Assembly (NCBI GenBank): GCA_026419785.1
Contig: JAODTK010005750.1
Location: 62,001-126,000 of the forward strand
Source: Sclerodactyla briareus
Lineage: Eukaryota > Echinodermata > Holothuroidea > Dendrochirotida > Sclerodactylidae
Direction of reading: 5' to 3'
Length of the DNA: 64,000 bases
Made by a program: the position numbers and the translations under genes. Position 1 is the first letter of the stretch. Each line of letters opens with the position of its first letter. This document shows positions 1 through 10,221 of this stretch, piece by piece. Below the pieces are notes generated by a model. That model was not told the origin of the DNA. It ran no database searches and saw only the letters and a list, made by a program, of their open reading frames with translations.

Positions 1-105
1 ACATTCATAGGCGCAGATGGAGATATGTTCAGCTTTGGTGCCAAAGGTGATGCTCCAGCCAGATATGATATCCTCCAGATTGGATCTGATACCATATACT
101 CCAAG
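1..105 (+). CDS. Class C GPCR exon: C-terminal part of first Venus-flytrap ligand-binding domain (partial)
   Basis: The first 105 bases are one open frame of 35 codons ending at a good donor (AAG|GTGAGA, intron from 106). It contains FIGADGDM...GAKGDAPARYDILQI. This fits the late strand of the class C receptor ligand-binding domain, where metabotropic glutamate receptors carry a [F]-x-x-x-GD-x-P-x-RY-[DN]-I pattern. The exon is cut at its 5' side by the window edge, so earlier exons of this domain lie upstream. The donor is phase 0 and matches a phase-0 acceptor at 1673, whose first codons read IGSWDEG, the next expected motif of the family (Y-x-x-[VI]-G-x-W). Family assignment rests on motif recall, not on a database search. 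Confidence 0.75.
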
Positions 106-1672
106 GTGAGAAAGATGCCTTTTGAAAAGAAAAAAACTTCTGGAAAACTATCTAACCCTATATTCTTCAAACCTGGACTTCATTGAACAGATCTCCTACA
201 GTTCTTATAGTCCTCACAGCCCCGTGACTGTAATTTGTGGTTACTTAACAGGAAACAATCATTGTTTCAGTGTAACATGAGTGCAGATGTTGAAGATTAA
301 GACCTAAGCCTGGAAGGATATGGAGAGGGGAAGGGAATGAATGGCTTTCCAAGACAGCTTGGTTTTTCCATGGAGAAACTCATAATAACCTACTAGTGGG
401 GTATTTTAGAAGCTTATTTAGGCACACCCAGTCAGTTGAAAACTCCCATGGTTTAACTGTGTGTGGAGAATTTGCTGTACCAATTTCCTAATGACTTTGG
501 TTGTGGAAAAGGGTGAGTTCGTGAAGGCACCGCGTGAAAATTGTGGCATTCTATGTAAAAATTCATCCAAAATTGGCAGGTTGAATGAAGTTACTAAGGA
601 GGGTGATACTATGAATATGGATTTTACCAGATTTTGGCTTCTGCGGTGCAATGTCAAACATTAGATTAACATTCCTAAAAATTGGTTTGTTGTTAAATCT
701 GCAATACGGCACTCTAGCTTGACAAAACGGTTGGGTCCTCAGAATCGTCACTGACGTTACAATTTAGGAATTTTTATGGGAGTTCCTTAATGATGGCGGT
801 GAACATGGTTCCACTATGGTACAGGCAGGGAGTGGAGGTACTGCTGTGATCATTAAGAGGGTCTGTTGGATCATCAAAAACATGGGTGGGAATGACTAAG
901 AAAGTTGGAGGAAGCAAGGAAACCTGTCTCATGCCTGGAGTTCCCCTTTGATACGGTACCAAACATACAGAGATGGCGTATTATGCTAGTATCCAGTCAT
1001 GGTCCCCATGAAATAGAGTGAGAGGGTTTAACTGAGCATGAATAATTATTCTCACAGCATTTCTTCACCCCAAAGTATATTCATTTTTTCCACCAAAGTG
1101 CTTTAGTGTAGTGTCTGCGGTTTCTCTCACGTCCCCAATCAACACCTAGGTAGGTTGGAATACCAGGGACAGAGTGATCCGCTAACTACTGAGCTGTTTT
1201 AACCTCTTCGAAAAATTGTGGCTAATAGATTTAATGATGTACTTCTCTTTTGGGATGTTGTGGCTGCTTCAGGGTCTCTCATGAGGATTTTGTCCTTCCT
1301 GACCCTTTCTCACTGAACTAAACTATTACTGACCAAGCAGCAGTTATTGCTTATCTCAGTTCATTTGTGGGTTACTACTCTCCTTCCTATGTCCAGAGAC
1401 ATTGTGATAGTAACATTTTCAGATATTTTCTTATTCCCCACTAATTATCATGTTGCCAATTGTGAGAGAAATAGTGGAGAATTGACAAAGGCCGCAGTTT
1501 CATGCAAATTCTAACCCACTATGAAGGTGGATAGAAAGAACTAGTGTGTTTAATAGCTTAGTTCTTGAAGGAGATTTATGACACATAGAAAGTTGCACAT
1601 CATTTCTACAACAGTATCTAGTATACAGTCTTGACCTCTAACAAGTACTCCATCCCTTTTTGTAGTCACCAG

Positions 1673-2110
1673 ATTGGCTCATGGGATGAGGGCACCCCGC
1701 CATAGACCAAATGGCCAGAGTGTCCAGCCTATGAGTGCATCGGACGGTGTGATGAATGCCAGCAGAGGTCCACAAGACAGGTTGCTACCATCCCAGGGGA
1801 GCTGCAGATCCCTGCACGGTGGGGGTACAAAAAACGCCGCTTACAGCGGGGGGTTGCCGGCCTGTGGGGACATGCTGGAGCTGGCCTTAAGTCAATGTGG
1901 AGGGGCCCGTTCTGTTGCGGTCCGTGCCATTAACCCGGACGAGTCCTTGTTGAGGGGGTCATCTGGGTCCACTATTTTTGACAGTTGTCTCAGCCGGCCG
2001 GGGATCGGGCAGCTGTCGTCGTACCTGTCAAAGACTGGCGACTACAAAGACGATACGACATGGCGCTACAATCGCAGGCTCTTGGCTGCGGAGAACCAGG
2101 ATTCACTCTC
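1673..2110 (+). CDS. Class C GPCR exon: end of Venus-flytrap domain 1, Cys linker, start of Venus-flytrap domain 2
   Basis: The acceptor is a pyrimidine-rich tract ending ...CACCAG at 1672. In phase with the donor at 105 the exon reads IGSWDEGTPP, one in-frame TAG (1703-1705), then TKWPEC, PAYEC, IGRC, DEC. The four cysteines fit CX4CX3CX2C. RQVATIPGELQI follows, like the opening strand of a new class C ligand-binding domain (IPGD-x-x-IGG in relatives). After a frame change the same block reads GDMLELAL and then VRAINPDESLLRG and STIFDSC. These match the family motif AI-x-x-IN-x-DP-x-LLPG ... LG-x-x-I-x-D-[ST]-C near the start of that domain. One exon thus holds the end of one domain and the start of the next. 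The 3' boundary is not clear; open coding-like sequence fades near 2110. At least one frameshift and one stop are present. Intron 106-1672 shows nothing else recognisable. Confidence 0.62.
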
Positions 2111-2881
2111 TATACTTCTGATATTGCTGAGTGCAATCCCATACGTACAGTTGTGTAATTCTGGTTTTGGACAATTCAAAGTAATACTGATATTGCCAAG
2201 CATTGCTGGTATATACAGCTCTTGTTAATCACAAAAGTATCGCCATAAAATTTTTCCAAGCATTCACTGTGTTTACACGTATGTGTTTATTTGCTTATAA
2301 TATTGCAAAAATAATACAAAACTGGTCATTTTCAAGCACGTTGTTGTTCACATGAAAATATTGGAGCCCAAGGACTTCACCGCGTGCTGTGGAACTGGGA
2401 TGTTTCCTGAATCGTCCCCACCATCACCCACGTGTCAAAGTGTTCCCTTGTGAGGCAACTTAAAAATTGGCGCGTAATCGGTGCCATATGTGGCGGCTCG
2501 ATATTGATAATCCCAGGGGACATAAATGACTGACTTACTAAGTTAGAGAGAACAAGCAAGAGTGCATGCTTATAGTACAAGCGTGAGAAGTCACCAATGA
2601 ATTAGGGGTAGAGTCTGGAAGCCCTTTGAACAATGTCTTCGACTTGGGAAAAGCGCTTTATAAGAACGCGAATAATGTTATTATTTACGGGCATGTTACG
2701 GTATTCACTATGCACTAGTGATGAATATCCACTGGTTTATTGTGTGCAATACCAATACTACTATGGCTAATCATTGCAACGCCAATATAATCACGTATGT
2801 TTACTTGTTATGATGTTTTAATAATGTAATGCCAGTACGATTTACCATGGAATCCTGTAATAAAACTAATTCTCCATTCAG

Positions 2882-3020
2882 GTTGTCATACGTTCGGTGG
2901 TCCTCCACCAACCCCTTCTCCTTCAGACGGTGCCCCAGCACTAGATGGACCCACTTTGGGGTTATCCAAATCTCCTCAATGATGTTTGCTGGAACGTTTG
3001 TCATGCTCATCACAGTGCTG
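2882..3020 (+). CDS. Possible class C GPCR exon: middle of Venus-flytrap domain 2
   Basis: The block follows an acceptor-like TCTCCATTCAG (to 2881). One + frame reads LSYV, SSTNPF, SFRRCPST and THFGVI. Class C ligand-binding domains have an ISY-x-ST ... FFR-x-[VA]-PS segment at this position of the fold, and the block lies in genomic order between the N-terminal part (1673-2110) and the later part (4325-5013). The match is short, the donor is not clear, and the opposite strand is also open here (2801-3034), so this is a tentative exon. If it is real, part of the domain between 2110 and 2882 is missing or not recognised. Confidence 0.4.
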
Positions 3021-3118
3021 TGAACAAGATTCACAGCATAACAATGGAGTTTTTATCTAACAATTGGGGGGGTCTGACTTTTTTGGGAGCAGTCTTATTG
3101 ATGACCTAAGAGCCGTCT

Positions 3119-3235
3119 AGTGGAGCGGCTAGCACAGTTCGTCGATAGATTTGATTATTATAGCCGGCGTTCCTCCATCAGTGGCTGTGTGATAGTCTAC
3201 TTCCAATTGGGAACCAAATTCAAAATCGAACAGAC
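3119..3235 (+). CDS. Possible class C GPCR exon: segment after the FR-x-PS motif
   Basis: The sequence follows an acceptor-like GCCGTCTAG (to 3119). It reads ERLAQFVDRFDYYS, then a hydrophobic strand ISGCVIVYF. In class C domains the FR-x-PS motif is followed by a helix of the form QA-x-AM-[VI]-x-[IL]-[VI]-x-x-F-x-W-x-YV and then a beta strand, which this resembles loosely. The open frame continues to about 3335. The boundary is uncertain and the similarity weak; the placement between 2882 and 4325 is what makes it worth listing. Confidence 0.3.
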
Positions 3236-3619
3236 ATGGTACAGTGAAGCAACTTGCAAAAATGGATGTGCCTGCCTGGAAACAGCCCGCAGGGAATCAA
3301 GATATCAAGTCTTAACCACGACTAGACCTTGTTAGTCGCGTGGTCCTCCTGTATGCTTCAGAAATCTTGCATCTTACCACTTTTCCACTGTTTAGCTTTC
3401 TCAAGAGAAGTGAATCTTGCTCTTCACATAAAATCTCTCTCATAGGGAAAGCCTTGTATAAGTTATTCTCCTGTCATCTCTGCTTCTTACAATGGAGGAG
3501 CACACCTATTGAGAGGCAACTGAGGAAAAAACTCCACTGTCTCAGGAATTGGGACTATATAAGCCTGGATTAGAAGTGCATCTGTGCCAAATGTCCCATG
3601 GTCAATACCCCCAGTCCTC

Positions 3620-4215
3620 TCCACCCCCCTCCACCCTGTTGGGTAAGCTCACAAGTTTGGGGGGTCCCTGTTGGATCAGTGGGCTAATTCAACAGGGTGG
3701 ACCCCAACAAGGTAAACTGACTTTGACAGGGTGATCGAATAGGTGAGGTGACCTAACAGGGTGACCCAGTAGGGTGGGCTTACCCAACAGTGTGGACCCA
3801 ACAAGGTCGACTGACCTAATAGGGTGCGCCCATCCAACAGGGTGACCCAAAAGGGTAAACTTGACTTCGACAGGGTGAGCAAATAGGGTGTGTGCCAACC
3901 AGGGTGACCCCAGAATGGGCGGCTGACCAACAAAGTGACCAACATAGTGTGAGCTGACAGCAACGGGTGAACCCAATAGGGTGGGGGGGGGGGGGAAAAA
4001 AACCTTCCCAGCAGGGTGACCCAATAGGGTGAGCTTACCCAACAGGGTGACCCAAAAAGGTCAACGACTTCAGAAGGGTGACCAAATACGGTCAGTGACC
4101 CAACAGGGTAAGAAAATAGGATCAGCTGACCCAACAGGGTGACCCAGTAGTGTGAGCTGACCCAACATATTCAGCTGAGCCATCAGGAGGAGCCCAATAT
4201 GGTCTGGTTACATGT
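3620..4215 (+). repeat. Minisatellite, ~31-bp unit made of two ~15-bp half repeats
   Basis: About 20 degenerate units alternate GACCCAACAGGGTGA and GACCCAATAGGGTGA-like half repeats, with a G-run at 3982-3993. Long minus-strand open frames through it, rich in LLGHPVG, are an artefact of the repeat period. It lies in an intron of the class C receptor gene. Confidence 0.85.
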
Positions 4216-4324
4216 ATGTTGATTACTGTTGAACATTACCGCATTTGAACTTAGGAGAGTACAGTTAGGCCCATATGATAACCCTCGCTGGAATCCAAAA
4301 CAAAATTCTCTTCCCCTATTGCAG

Positions 4325-5013
4325 TGGCCGAGTCGATCTTCAATGCTCAGTCAGATCTCGGGTTCTGCGTCGAACGCTTCTTTTGAGCATAAGGGAGAAC
4401 TCGGACAATGAGAACACCCTTAACTCTTCCGCGGCAATGTTGTCATCCTTGTGATGTCCTACGAGCAGCTGTTAGTATTTACAGATGGAACTGACTCTTG
4501 AACCGGCACATAACCTTCATTGTGATCAACACATACCCTGCCCCCACACGGGCGCCAGTGTCTCCCAACCTCCCTGGGGCAATTTTTGTCTCTTTTGACT
4601 TGCCCTCTGCAAATTTCAAAAACCACCTTGCCTCTCTCATTCGGCAAAATGTCCGAAATCCACGGTAGACGCGTTCAGCACGACGGGAATATGGATGTAC
4701 CGCAAGTGGCAGTCAGAGGTGTGGCACAAACCTGAGGCTCACTGATCCCTCTGTCAGCATTAACGTCAACAACGTGATCGAGGCAGTTTACGGGATTGCA
4801 AGGGGCATCGATTTAGTCAAGACAAGGGAGTGTGGTGCAGGAAGCACAGGACTATGTCGGGAGTCTTTGACGTCACCCCAGAGGATATAAGAGCAACGAT
4901 GATGGATGCTGATTTCAGTACGGATGATGGGAGGCCCGGTCGCCATGGTCAATGCTCAGCAAGGAGGGAGCTTTACGGGTTGGAATAGTGACAGTACTGG
5001 ATTGGTCAGTATG
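4325..5013 (+). CDS. Class C GPCR exon: second half of Venus-flytrap domain 2
   Basis: The acceptor is TTCCCCTATTGCAG (to 4324) and the donor ATG|GTAGGT (intron from 5014). Across several frame changes the block reads, in order: AESIF...GFCVERF; NVVILVMSYEQ; RHITFIVINTYP; GAIFVSFDLPSANFKNHL; IWMYRKWQSEV; NVNNVIEAVYGIARGIDLVK; ECGAGSTGLC; TPEDIRATMMDADF; GPVAMVNAQQ. This is the same order as in metabotropic glutamate receptors (ICVAE; VVVLF; GA-x-x-[LV]; F-x-x-[YF]-W; VI-x-AVYA-[MI]-A-x-AL; C-x-G-x-x-GLC; L-x-x-x-[IL]-x-x-x-x-F), so the assignment is strong although no frame runs through. At least four single-base shifts are needed. The phase-0 donor fits the acceptor at 10222, whose first codons begin VATGENW. 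Confidence 0.75.
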
Positions 5014-5159
5014 GTAGGTACTCCTCGGGATAGATATTGTAGTCAGTTTGCAGTCTCCTATATTCACATGGACTGATTGCCATAGCAACAATTGCTGTGG
5101 TCACAATTGTGTTGGTTAAGAACTACCCACTGAGGGAAGCCTATGGTGGGTACCATGGG

Positions 5160-5700
5160 TGCGGGTGATCAGAGTGAGGCGCTTCGAAAGTGTAGGTTAG
5201 GTTGGCGCATGGTGTGTTGTGTTCACGTGTTCATTGGATGGTTTTTCGCTAATATCTCAATTGGAGTTGGGAACAGCGTCAAATTTTTAGACATGCCTAA
5301 ATAGTCACGATGTGATGAGGAAAGGATTATGGAGGGTGGATGTGATTCATTGAGGTGTGAGTCATTCTGATGGGCCAGATGGGGAGCGTGGGTTCGTGAG
5401 GTGATTGGTTGAAAATGAGGTTGGTCGGGATGTTATGAGTTAGCATGTACGATCAGTAATCAAGTTAATAGTATGATTAGAGGATGTATAGTGAAGCAAG
5501 ATAAATATATTGAGGGCCGGTTGGGAACCATTTGAGGTGAGATGAAGTGAGGGTAAAAGTTCATAATTTTGGTAGGTGTAAAATGAGGTTTATAAGGTGG
5601 GACTGAGGGGGAGGAAAAGTGTTAGTTTTTGTGGCGGATGATGTAAAATGAGATGTAATCTCTTGGGTTGAGGGAAGTGTTTTCGCTCAGAAGTAGGGTA
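5160..5700. repeat. G/T-rich degenerate intronic repeat
   Basis: The region is strongly strand-biased, with many GGTGAGATGAAGTGAGGG-like words and almost no C. A related stretch lies at 9090-9780 (GTGAGGTGAGATGGAGTGACGG). It is probably a degenerate tandem repeat in the large receptor intron (5014-10221). Between 5700 and 6010 I see a possible acceptor (CTTTTTGTAG at 5793-5802) but no recognisable exon. Confidence 0.45.
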
Positions 5701-6011
5701 CACCCCTTCCACCATTCTTTTGCGTTCCTGAGGACAGGGGGTACTTTTCGAAAGAAAAAACCACCTGGTTCATGGAACGTCATGGCACATTGGGGGTCTT
5801 TTTGTAGGACCAGAGGGCTCTGATCACTTTCTCGACGTCTGCCATGAGCAGGACCAGGGGCTCCGCCGAAAGAAAATCAACTCAGAGGCTATAAACCGAC
5901 CTGACTGCATTACTACTTACACTGAAGTGTCAAGGTCTGCCCAACAAAACATTGAACTAGTGCTTGCTGCATCTATTAGTTAGAGTCTACCTAAATGGAC
6001 CAAGTGTAGAC

Positions 6012-6046
6012 CCAGGGGCTATTTGCTCCCCCAAAATAGCCCCTGG
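6012..6046. repeat. Perfect 13-bp inverted repeat (hairpin)
   Basis: The arms CCAGGGGCTATTT (6012-6024) and AAATAGCCCCTGG (6034-6046) flank a 9-base loop. A third related word, ATAGCCCCAGG, lies near 6144-6154. This could be the closely spaced ends of a tiny DNA transposon or a foldback terminus. 6250-6900 shows only G-rich and low-complexity sequence. Confidence 0.7.
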
Positions 6047-6944
6047 TTTATACCAAGTCGTTTAGAAACCTGGGTTATTGATTGGTATTTAGCACCTGGC
6101 CCCCGTCATCGTGAAACATGGGGCCAAATTGTTGTAGCAAGTACCATAGCCCCAGGAATAGAGGAGGTTGTGACAACACACAGTTGGCAAATAAATTGTG
6201 ATCCATTCCTCCAGAATGTGATAAGGGGTGGTGTGTATTGATGTGGGGTGTATGTGGCCAGGAAGGATGAGATCAGTATGGTACAGTGTTTAGGTTGAGG
6301 CACCTAGCCAAGCCTTCCGAGTCAGATTTTTCCCGATTCGGGCATGTATCCATTGCCGTTTCCCCTGGGCACAAGGGAAAGTGACATGCGAGGGGTGGGG
6401 GGGGTCGGTGGGGGGCTGGCATGGGCTGGAGGTGCCAGTGCTCTGTGGGAGTGTAAAAGGAGCAGGCTTCTCGTAACCTCACCATACCCCTCATAAAACT
6501 CAGATGCCATTTTGGGCTAATTAGTGTCCCACTATTTTCATTTTCACTGATTTTTTTATTTCTTCCCATTTTTGGCCCTTACCTCCTCCTTTATTTCCTG
6601 TTTTCAAGCCTTTGATTCCCACCCAATTTGCCCTCTGGCATCATAGCGTCAGCGAGGTATAAGAAGTGGAAGTGAGATTAGGTATAATGAATTCATTCAT
6701 GGCAACTAGCGTCAGTAGAGCTCGGTACTGCAAACCATGTTGATTGCGGGTTTCAAACCAGTTGAAGGCTCAGGGACATTTCCCGTGCTGGTTGACAGCG
6801 CATGTCTCCTAAAGTGTGAACGGGTACCCCACAATTCTAGTAGCGGACCTTGTTAGGGTTGACTATTGTCGGCTGAACCAAGTTCAGTAATGGTGTAAAG
6901 CCTTAGCCGTCACATTTGGCATGTAGTGTGTGTCGCCTGAGTGT

Positions 6945-7090
6945 ATTTTTTTTAAGGTATTACTGCCGAGCAGAGGTCAAACTCATTCAGGACCACCCGC
7001 AAGGATGCAGACCTGGAAGAACTGAAACCATTGTCGGATGCCAAATCCTTCACAAGGTACACAGCATAAGGCATGCTTTTGGCGGTCTTT
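6945..7090 (-). mobile_element. SINE, 3' part, separated from its head by a transposon insertion
   Basis: It is similar along its length to 9826-9960 (GCCGAGAAGAGGATCAAAC, then GCATAACTGGAACTG, then a GGTACACAG-AATAAG block). The matching second part resumes at 7948, so the SINE is interrupted by the TTAA-flanked element. The orientation is inferred from the tRNA-like head at 8090-8180. Confidence 0.6.
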
Positions 7091-7947
7091 TTAAGCCGCG
7101 TTTTCCATGTTTTCCGCGTTTGGAGAACCCTTTTATTGCACTGCGGGGGGCGGGCGTTGTCTCGAGTCACGCACCTCTTCTCACTTAGTGGTTTAGGCGC
7201 TATATAAGAAACCGATGTAGCCTATATTATTATTTTAATATTGTTATTATTGTTATTATTGTTATTATTATTGTTGGTTGCGTTGTTCGTTGTTTTGTTG
7301 TTTTGTCGTCGTGTCATTGTTGTCATTGGCGTGTGTTGGCGTGTCGTTGTTGTAAAACACCGAGCATACTAGTGTGTATTTCTAAACCTAAACACTGGTT
7401 GTTAATTTTCTTGAAAAACCATTGTTTCTGAATGTCAACGATTACGGCCCACCATTTGAAAACTTCGCGATTGACAGGTTTTGGAGATATAATTAGCAAA
7501 TCACTGGACATATTAACGGTTTAAACATGTAAATATATGTTCAAATAGGTGTCTGGCCGTTGAATTTGAATATAGGACACATGACTGTATAATAAGATCT
7601 CATCCATAGTGTTGAAACAGTTATGAATGGTGTTTTGGAAACATTATTTGAACTAAAAATTGTCCTCTAATCTACATTATCCGGCTACAAGCCAGTGGGA
7701 TTGCAGGGAAATCCCCGGGAATTGATTGTGAAATACCAAGCGGAACGCGGGCGAGCGGAAAAAATCTGCTTAATGACCGATTCGAGGAAAACAGCCCGCC
7801 CGCACGCCCGCCTGCCCGCCCGCCCGCATGGTGCATGGGAAACGCTCCACACATTGAAAATAACGATGAGAGAGTGTAGACGGCTCGCCCGCCTGCCCGC
7901 CTGGACCGCCGCCCGCCCGCCAGCGTGCATGAAACGCGGGGCTTTAA
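7091..7947 (+). mobile_element. TTAA-flanked non-autonomous DNA transposon with CCCG-rich subterminal arrays, copy 1
   Basis: The element is flanked by TTAA at 7091-7094 and 7944-7947. Its ends are inverted: the left begins GCCGCGTTTTCCATG, and the right ends CATGAAACGCGG before GGCT. Inside each end lies a C/G array (CCCGCC repeats at 7796-7920, GCGGGGGGCGGGCG at 7142-7155). Next come a second inverted motif (GGCG..GTCTCGAGTCACG on the left; GATTCGAGGAAAACAGCCCGCC on the right), TTATTG and GTCGTTG simple repeats, and a unique core. A second copy lies inverted at 39630-40539. It encodes no protein. The related SINE at 9826 gives the uninterrupted target sequence. TTAA target use is typical of piggyBac-type transposases, which is an inference here. 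Confidence 0.8.
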
Positions 7948-8185
7948 TGTGGAGGGGAGTAGGGAGTAATCACACGCGATGGCAACTTTCAAATTGCCTA
8001 CCCCGCGTTTGTCCCCGTTCCAATCCCTCGTGCTGAGCTTCCAGCGAGAGACGGCAATCAACAGGTACCATTTGGTCTTTGGTATGACCCGGACCGGATT
8101 TGAACCCCTATCTCCCGAGTGGAAACAACGGGTCCCACTTTCTTGTTAGCAGGATCACCCATGAATGGTACAGACTGATTGGATG
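7948..8185 (-). mobile_element. SINE, tRNA-like head and body (continuation of the interrupted copy)
   Basis: It aligns with 9975-10150 (GTAATCACACGCGATGGCAAC and onward). On the minus strand a perfect Pol III B box, GGTTCAAATCC, is the complement of 8096-8106, with an A-box-like stretch upstream (complement of about 8140-8165). This is the usual layout of a tRNA-derived SINE. It is not an intact tRNA gene. Confidence 0.6.
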
Positions 8186-8299
8186 AAATTTTAATCATAG
8201 TATAGGGGTTAGGTGAACCCAAGCTGATCAGATTTTGGGCAAGAAAGTCAATAATTAAGTAGGGGATCATGGACCAAACCCGTACGAGCTAGGGTGATG

Positions 8300-8520
8300 T
8301 CGGTTGGCAAGTAGATACAGGACATTGGGTTGATTTTCAGCATGAAATATGCTAATCAAGTCCGGCAAATTGGCATTTAATTCATACCAAAGTATCAAGC
8401 TTGTCAGATTTGCACAAAAATTGATGGATGGTATACCATTTCCCCTTTTTTTTAACAGAGATTTAAGGTCACTGAAGGACATTCATTGTCTCTAATTTGC
8501 ATATTTTTTTTTTTTTAATT
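8300..8520. repeat. Dispersed AT-rich repeat fragment
   Basis: It contains GGTCACTGAAGGACATTCA and TCTCTAATTTGCATA, which recur in similar form at 12755-12790 (GGTCACTGGAGGTCATTCAA). It ends in a run of T. No gene is seen between here and the next SINE; 8520-9090 is unannotated intron sequence and 9090-9780 the G/T-rich repeat noted above. Confidence 0.4.
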
Positions 8521-9825
8521 TAAATCAGGAAATTGTGGGGGGGGTATATAGTCTTCAGTCTCAGAATTATAACATAGATTTGGTTCACTGGGGCAGTGAA
8601 TGGTCATAATTTCCGTGATATTTTGAGTTTGTTGGATTTCCCTGGAGGTATCAAGTGCAGCCCAGGGCACAAAGATATTCAAAATGCGCATAATCACGCT
8701 CGTTAAGTAAGGTTGATGATATGCCTAATGATAGCAGACTAGTACATTTGTGCAGCAGACCGTAGTACTCCATGGTGGACATGGTCAACGGCTCAATCAG
8801 TCTACGATTTTGGGATTGGCTATGATTAGTGCCACTGTGGGTGTAGCGCTCTCAGGGGATAGGAAGGAACCATGTCCACCGCTCTTTAGCTTCTAGATTT
8901 TGAGGGTTAGTATATGCAAAATGGCAAATTCACTCTCTTTCGACCTCAGGATGGTTTGACATAATAATTGTCCTAACAGAAACAACTACTAATGGCAAAA
9001 AGTGAGGTTTATAAAAACCGATCGTGATGAGTAGGGAGCACCATAGGTGCCAGCCTATTGAGTCCCGTGGCGGGGGAGGGGGGGGGGGGGGTAACTGGGG
9101 AGTATCTATCTATGAATAGTATGTCTGAGTGAAGCAGCAGAGATGAGTGCTATAATAGTGGATGCACTGATGATCAGGGGTAATAGGTGTATGTTTCCCC
9201 AGGTACTTTAATTTGTGGCTCTATTATGTGGAGGGAGAAGGATCAAGGGTAACTCAAGTGATCTGGGTTTAAATATGGGGACTGTGGTGTAGGATTTTGT
9301 AGCGGAAGAGCGGGTCCAATTCTGGCTCAGTGGGATGGAGGGAGAGGGGGATCCGATGAATGAAAGATGGTCTTTAGATGAGAGGCGGGTGGTCAAAGTG
9401 TGCCAAGTGAGGTGAGATGGAGTGACGGTATAGGATGCGAGACAGAGGGGAAGGTAACGTCTGTGTTCCAATTTTTTGTTTTTTGGGATGTTAATGTGAT
9501 GAGTCTGATGGATTGAGATCAGGGAGTGGTGAGGTGCAGTGAGATGAGATCATGAGGATGCAGTGCTTCTATGGTGAGGGAATGGAGGGACAATGAAGAG
9601 GAGAAATGATAAGTTAGAGCTATGTGAGGTGAGATTTTCTGTAGTGTTAGCCTTTCGACCACAATAGGAGATCGCTTCAATACAGGTGTGATGATGAGGC
9701 GTACTATGGAATGGGTTATTTTGGCGGATGAAATGAAAGAGTTTAACAATTACAACTAAATATTATTGGAGGACCTAAACAGAGAAACCATTTTTAATTA
9801 CTTCCTTTTTCCTTCAAATTTTTAT

Positions 9826-10170
9826 CATCTCACTTGCCGAGAAGAGGATCAAACCTATTCAGGGCACGGCAGGGGTGCATAACTGGAACTGCATGTTTAG
9901 TCAGCTGTCATAGCCTCAACAGGTACACAGAATAAGCGCGATGCCCTTCTAGCGGTTACCTCATTGTGGGAGGGGGGGTAATCACACGCCGATGGCAACT
10001 GCAATTGACTACCACTTGTTTGTCCCTGCTTCAAACCTTAATTTGTGCTGAGCACCCAGCAAGAAGACAAAAGGAACTAGGGCTTTGGTAGTAGTAACCA
10101 GAGATTCAAAATCAAATCTACCAGCGTAAGGCCGACAGCTCTACTCGGAAGATTCTTGGATTGGCATGCA
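9826..10170 (-). mobile_element. SINE, uninterrupted relative of the 6945-8185 copy
   Basis: It has the same order of blocks as the split copy but no transposon between AGCGGTTACC and TGTGGGAGGGGG (about 9950-9975), so it acts as an empty-site reference. The tRNA-like head at its right end is decayed (the B-box complement is degenerate near 10107-10125). It lies directly upstream of the receptor 7TM exon. Confidence 0.55.
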
Positions 10171-10221
10171 GGACCAAGGTTGAAAATGTATTCATTTGCT
10201 TTTTTTTCCAAACTTCCCCAG

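Noticed and set aside
1674..2228. A continuous 184-codon frame taken as a stand-alone gene
   Set aside because: Its meaningful parts are class C receptor motifs that need splicing from 105 and a frame change; the apparent ORF start is not a translation start.
2801..3034. Minus-strand 77-codon frame with reasonable composition
   Set aside because: The plus strand of the same block has an acceptor and a class C-like FR-x-PS motif in the expected position; neither is proven, but the minus frame has no context.
3676..4134. 152-codon minus-strand open frame rich in LLGHPVG
   Set aside because: It lies wholly in the ~31-bp minisatellite; the peptide repeat follows from the DNA period.
1..5013. 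Two separate tandemly duplicated receptor genes instead of one tandem-domain receptor
   Set aside because: Not excluded, but disfavoured: no 7TM-coding sequence lies between the two ligand domains and one exon-like block spans the end of one and the start of the next.
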